Source of the DNA: Syntrophaceae bacterium UBA4810
GTDB lineage: Bacteria; Desulfobacterota; Syntrophia; Syntrophales; Smithellaceae
Reading direction: 5' to 3'
DNA: 8,628 nucleotides
Assembly: GCA_002402545.1 (NCBI GenBank)
Contig: DHGA01000058.1
Coordinates: 1-8,628, forward strand
Below the pieces are notes generated by a model. That model was given only the letters and a program-made list of their open reading frames with translations, did not search any database and was not told the origin of the DNA. How positions within the stretch are numbered: the stretch's first letter is position 1; each line of letters opens with the position of its first letter. Position numbers and translations under genes: made by a program. Shown here piece after piece: positions 5,854 through 8,628 of this stretch.

Positions 5854-6474
5854 ATGGAAAACGCCACTTTGCTGAAAAATATAGTGGTATCTCCTCCCCT
5901 GGCGAAAATCTACCAGAGACTAGGCTTTAGAAAAGCAACATCCCAAATATCATCAAAAACACAAAAAGAAACTGATCACATCATTGCCCAAGCCGCGTCG
6001 CTTATATCCCTGCGCGGCTCTTTTTTGCGTCTTTCCATCAACGACAACAGCAGCGGAAAAATATTACTTGCCGGCGACGTAACTTTCCAAAGTAAAAAGC
6101 TATCTGTTTTTCTTCGTAACTGCAAAGAAGCGATGCTTATGGGCGCCACCGCGGGCGACGAAATTATGAAAGCAATCAAAGAAAAAAGCGCGCTCGGCGA
6201 TCTGCAGGCCGCTGTGATTTACGACGCCACGGCAAGTGAGATGGCGGACGCCGCGCTCGACTGGATTATGGAATACATAAATCAGTTAATCCGCCGCGAA
6301 AGAAAAACTCTTTTACCCCGGCGCTTTTCCGCGGGCTACGCCGATTTTGATTTATCCAACCAGAAAATCATTCATCGACTTCTCGCGCTGGAAAAAATCG
6401 GCGTACAGATAACTAGCGAATGTATTCTGCTGCCGGAAAAATCCGTCACCGCTCTAAGCGGCATTTGCAGTTGA
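5854..6474 (+). CDS. Stand-alone methionine synthase reactivation-domain protein
   Basis: This 206-residue protein resembles the C-terminal reactivation domain of cobalamin-dependent methionine synthase. That domain binds S-adenosylmethionine and remethylates the inactive cob(II)alamin. The best evidence is the C-terminal part: RRFSAGYADFDLSNQK (from Arg156, corresponding to the AdoMet-contacting Arg-x-x-x-Gly-Tyr motif, Arg157 and Tyr162) and ILLPEKSVTALSGI near the end, both typical of the family. The middle has the GATAGDE and DATASEMADAALDWI segments that fit the fold. The motif has Ala where most members have Pro (SPGY). Just downstream is a metH that in its visible part has the other modules, so this is one half of a split enzyme, like the separate activation protein known in Thermotoga. 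AAGGA (5841-5845) lies 8 nt before the ATG. No membrane segment is seen. Confidence 0.88.
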   Translation: MENATLLKNIVVSPPLAKIYQRLGFRKATSQISSKTQKETDHIIAQAASLISLRGSFLRLSINDNSSGKILLAGDVTFQSKKLSVFLRNCKEAMLMGATAGDEIMKAIKEKSALGDLQAAVIYDATASEMADAALDWIMEYINQLIRRERKTLLPRRFSAGYADFDLSNQKIIHRLLALEKIGVQITSECILLPEKSVTALSGICS

Positions 6475-6525
6475 TACAAGCATTCATTTTCACTGAATCA
6501 AAAATAATTCCACTTCTTGATACAA
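6471..6525 (+). repeat. Pair of 9-nt direct repeats between the activation gene and metH
   Basis: TTGATACAA occurs at 6471-6479 and again at 6517-6525, 46 nt apart. The first copy overlaps the stop codon of the preceding gene. Each contains a TTGATA that resembles a -35 box, but no acceptable -10 box lies 16-18 nt after either. Its meaning is unclear and it may be chance. Confidence 0.25.
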
Positions 6526-6568
6526 AGATGATATAGGAATGTGCAAACACTTAATTTGCTGGGGATAA

Positions 6569-8628
6569 ATGCCCATGACCAAAGAAAAAATAACAAACAT
6601 TCTTAAGAAAAAAATCGTTATTTTAGACGGAGCAACCGGTACGGAATTGCAGAATAAAGGAATGCCTGCCGGTGCCTGTCCGGAGACGTGGTGCCTGGAA
6701 AATCCGAAAATCCTGGAAAGCATACATTTATCTTACGCCCAGGCGGACGCGCAAATTGTTTATACCTGCACTTTCGGCGCGAATCGTTTTAAGCTCAAAC
6801 AATACCAGGCGCAAGATGACGTCGAGACAATCAATAAAAAACTGGCGCGGCTGACCCGCAAAGCCTGCGGTAATAAAATATTGATTGCCGGAGATATCGG
6901 ACCTACCGGTTTATTTGTGGAACCTTTTGGAGATCTTCCTTTTGAAGAAGCAGTTGACACCTTCAAAGAACAGGCGCGCGGACTGATTGCCGGAGGCTGT
7001 GATTTAATCGTTATCGAAACAATGATTGATATTCAGGAGGCGAGAGCAGCGCTCATCGCCGTGAAAGAATTAAAAAACATTTTCACGATTGTCTCCATGA
7101 CCTACGAAGAAGATGGACGCACACTGGGCGGCACAGACGCGGTAAGCGCCCTGATCACGCTGCAGAGCCTCGGCGCGGACGCGGTGGGCTGCAATTGTTC
7201 TACCGGACCGGAAAAAATGGCGGAGCTCATTTCGTCAATGAAACCATACGCCAAGGTTCCGCTTCTGGCTAAACCAAACGCGGGAATACCTCGCCTGGAA
7301 GGCATGAAAACCGTCTTTGATATGCGGGCAAATGAATTCGCCGCGGCCAGCCGCAAACTTGCCGCAGCGGGAGCCAATCTGTTGGGCGGCTGCTGTGGCA
7401 CTACGCCCGAGCACATAAAAACGCTGGCCAGATCAACAGCAAAGATAAAGCCGAAACCGCCGCGCGTAAAATCCCTGGCCGCCTTAAGCTCAGCGCGCGG
7501 ATTTTTACTTTTAGAAAACAACAAGCCGCTGGTTGTCGTCGGCGAGCGGATTAATCCGACTGGAAAGAAAGCCCTGCAACAGGAATTGCTGGAAGGAAAG
7601 ACATCGCTTATCCGTCAGATGGCGCTCGATCAGCAAAGCCAGGGCGCCTCCCTGCTCGATGTCAATGTCGGCCAGCCCGGTATTGATGAAGTAAAAACCA
7701 TAAAGAAAATTGTCGGCCTTTTGTCGGGCGTAAGCCCGCTGCCGCTGGTCATTGATTCTTCGCGCATCGAAACTATTGAAGCCGCCCTGCGCCTGTATCC
7801 CGGCCGGATGCTGATTAATTCCATTTCCGGCGAGAAAGCAAAACTGGCCAGACTTTTGCCGCTCGCCGCGAAATACGGCGCTATGTTTATTCTTCTGCCA
7901 TTGACCGACGGCAATATTCCGAATACGGCAAAAAAACGACAGGCTCTAATCAATAAAATTTATGTTCGGGCTAAAAAGATGGGCATCACCAAAGATGATT
8001 TTGTGGTTGATGGCCTGGTTATGGCCGTAGCATCCGACGCTCAGGCCGCCCGGGAAACACTCGATACCGTGCGCTGGTGTAATCAGATATTTAAAAGCAA
8101 AACAATATTAGGTTTATCCAACGTTTCTTTCGGCATGCCAGGCCGCCCCTGGCTCAATGCCGCTTTTCTGGCGATGGCGCAATATTGCGGTTTAACCATG
8201 GCTATCGCCAACCCTGCGGGATCTGAATTTACCAATATAAAAAAAGCGGGGGATGTCCTTACGGCAAAAAACAATGCCGCCAAATATTTTATTAACCATT
8301 TTTCCGAACAGGCGGCGCCCGCGGTATCCCCGCAAGCCGGCAAAACAATGTCTTCAATGGAGAAAATTGCCGCCGCCATTAAAGAAGGAGACAGTGAAAA
8401 GATAACGCCTCTGCTCAAAGAAGCTTTATCTTCCGGCACTGCCGCCTTTGAACTGGTTAATAAAATAATGATACCGGCAATTGTCAGTGTCGGAGATTTA
8501 TACGAAAAAAAGATTTATTTTCTCCCGCAGCTTATGGCGGCGGCGCAAACCATGAAAAAAGGCATGGATCACCTGGAACCACTTCTGGAAAAAACGGCCT
8601 TAACCAATAAGGGTAAAATTATCCTGGC
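6569..8628 (+). CDS. metH: Cobalamin-dependent methionine synthase, truncated at the window's right edge
   Basis: MetH transfers a methyl group from 5-methyltetrahydrofolate to homocysteine through methylcobalamin. The open frame gives 686 residues with no stop before the edge. Residues about 15-295 form the homocysteine-binding barrel, with DGATGTELQ near the start and the zinc ligands Cys210 (in GCNCSTGP) and Cys275/Cys276 (in LGGCCGTT). Residues about 320-570 are the pterin-binding domain, starting with VVVGERINPTGKK and including LLDVNVG, PLVIDSS and GLSNVSFGMPGR. Residues about 595-680 are the helical cobalamin cap module with YFLPQLMAAAQTMKKGMDHL. The Rossmann cobalamin-binding domain with its DxHxxG motif lies beyond the window. 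The start is ATG 6569 or ATG 6575, both in frame after GGGG at 6561-6564; an in-frame stop at 6566 excludes anything earlier. The AdoMet reactivation domain is encoded separately upstream, so the protein probably ends after the B12 domain. Confidence 0.95.
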   Translation, partial: MPMTKEKITNILKKKIVILDGATGTELQNKGMPAGACPETWCLENPKILESIHLSYAQADAQIVYTCTFGANRFKLKQYQAQDDVETINKKLARLTRKACGNKILIAGDIGPTGLFVEPFGDLPFEEAVDTFKEQARGLIAGGCDLIVIETMIDIQEARAALIAVKELKNIFTIVSMTYEEDGRTLGGTDAVSALITLQSLGADAVGCNCSTGPEKMAELISSMKPYAKVPLLAKPNAGIPRLEGMKTVFDMRANEFAAASRKLAAAGANLLGGCCGTTPEHIKTLARSTAKIKPKPPRVKSLAALSSARGFLLLENNKPLVVVGERINPTGKKALQQELLEGKTSLIRQMALDQQSQGASLLDVNVGQPGIDEVKTIKKIVGLLSGVSPLPLVIDSSRIETIEAALRLYPGRMLINSISGEKAKLARLLPLAAKYGAMFILLPLTDGNIPNTAKKRQALINKIYVRAKKMGITKDDFVVDGLVMAVASDAQAARETLDTVRWCNQIFKSKTILGLSNVSFGMPGRPWLNAAFLAMAQYCGLTMAIANPAGSEFTNIKKAGDVLTAKNNAAKYFINHFSEQAAPAVSPQAGKTMSSMEKIAAAIKEGDSEKITPLLKEALSSGTAAFELVNKIMIPAIVSVGDLYEKKIYFLPQLMAAAQTMKKGMDHLEPLLEKTALTNKGKIIL

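Noticed and set aside
6475..6568. Promoter for metH built on one of the TTGATA copies
   Set aside because: Neither copy has a reasonable -10 hexamer 16-18 nt downstream.
1..8628. CRISPR array, transposase, phage or toxin-antitoxin genes
   Set aside because: No regularly spaced repeats, transposase or integrase motifs, or paired small toxin-like ORFs were found on either strand.

Overview
The window looks like a bacterial chromosome segment of about 50% GC in its genes, with a clearly AT-richer left end. The gene content fits a deltaproteobacterial (Desulfobacterota) or similar anaerobe: leuA-leuC-leuD-leuB order, the small archaeal/bacterial 'type 2' LeuC and LeuD subunits, a classical proteobacterial-style Leu attenuator, and a cobalamin-dependent methionine synthase whose reactivation domain is a separate gene. 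The assignment rests on gene style, not on a database match.

Layout. Positions 1-24 hold the 5' end of a tRNA gene on the minus strand (probably tRNA-Thr), with a plausible promoter at 113-141. I see no gene in 142-277. Positions 278-655 (minus) encode an unrecognised 125-residue protein with one N-terminal membrane segment, with its own RBS and promoter. Positions 656-1016 carry no protein gene that I can support. They hold the minus-strand promoter, a degenerate inverted repeat of the dispersed intergenic type (853-897), and a very good sigma-70 promoter (953-981) that starts the leucine operon.

Positions 988-1200 are the most informative non-coding part. They contain a 39-codon leader peptide gene with 13 Leu codons (leuL), a strong intrinsic terminator just after it, a long alternative antiterminator helix, and an 11-bp perfect inverted repeat that buries the leader's start codon. 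Together these form a complete ribosome-mediated attenuator. It is followed by leuA (1320-2867), leuC (2922-4181), leuD (4205-4690) and leuB (4698-5792), the full set of leucine-specific enzymes leading from 2-ketoisovalerate and acetyl-CoA to 2-ketoisocaproate.

On the same strand follow a stand-alone methionine synthase reactivation-domain protein (5854-6474) and metH (from 6569, running off the right edge). The visible metH part has homocysteine-binding, pterin-binding and the start of cobalamin-binding modules. The two genes together should reproduce the function of a full-length MetH. I see no clear terminator between leuB and these genes, so partial cotranscription with the leu operon is possible.

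No wholly new enzymatic system is visible. The regulatory architecture of the leu leader is the element that most deserves a second look.
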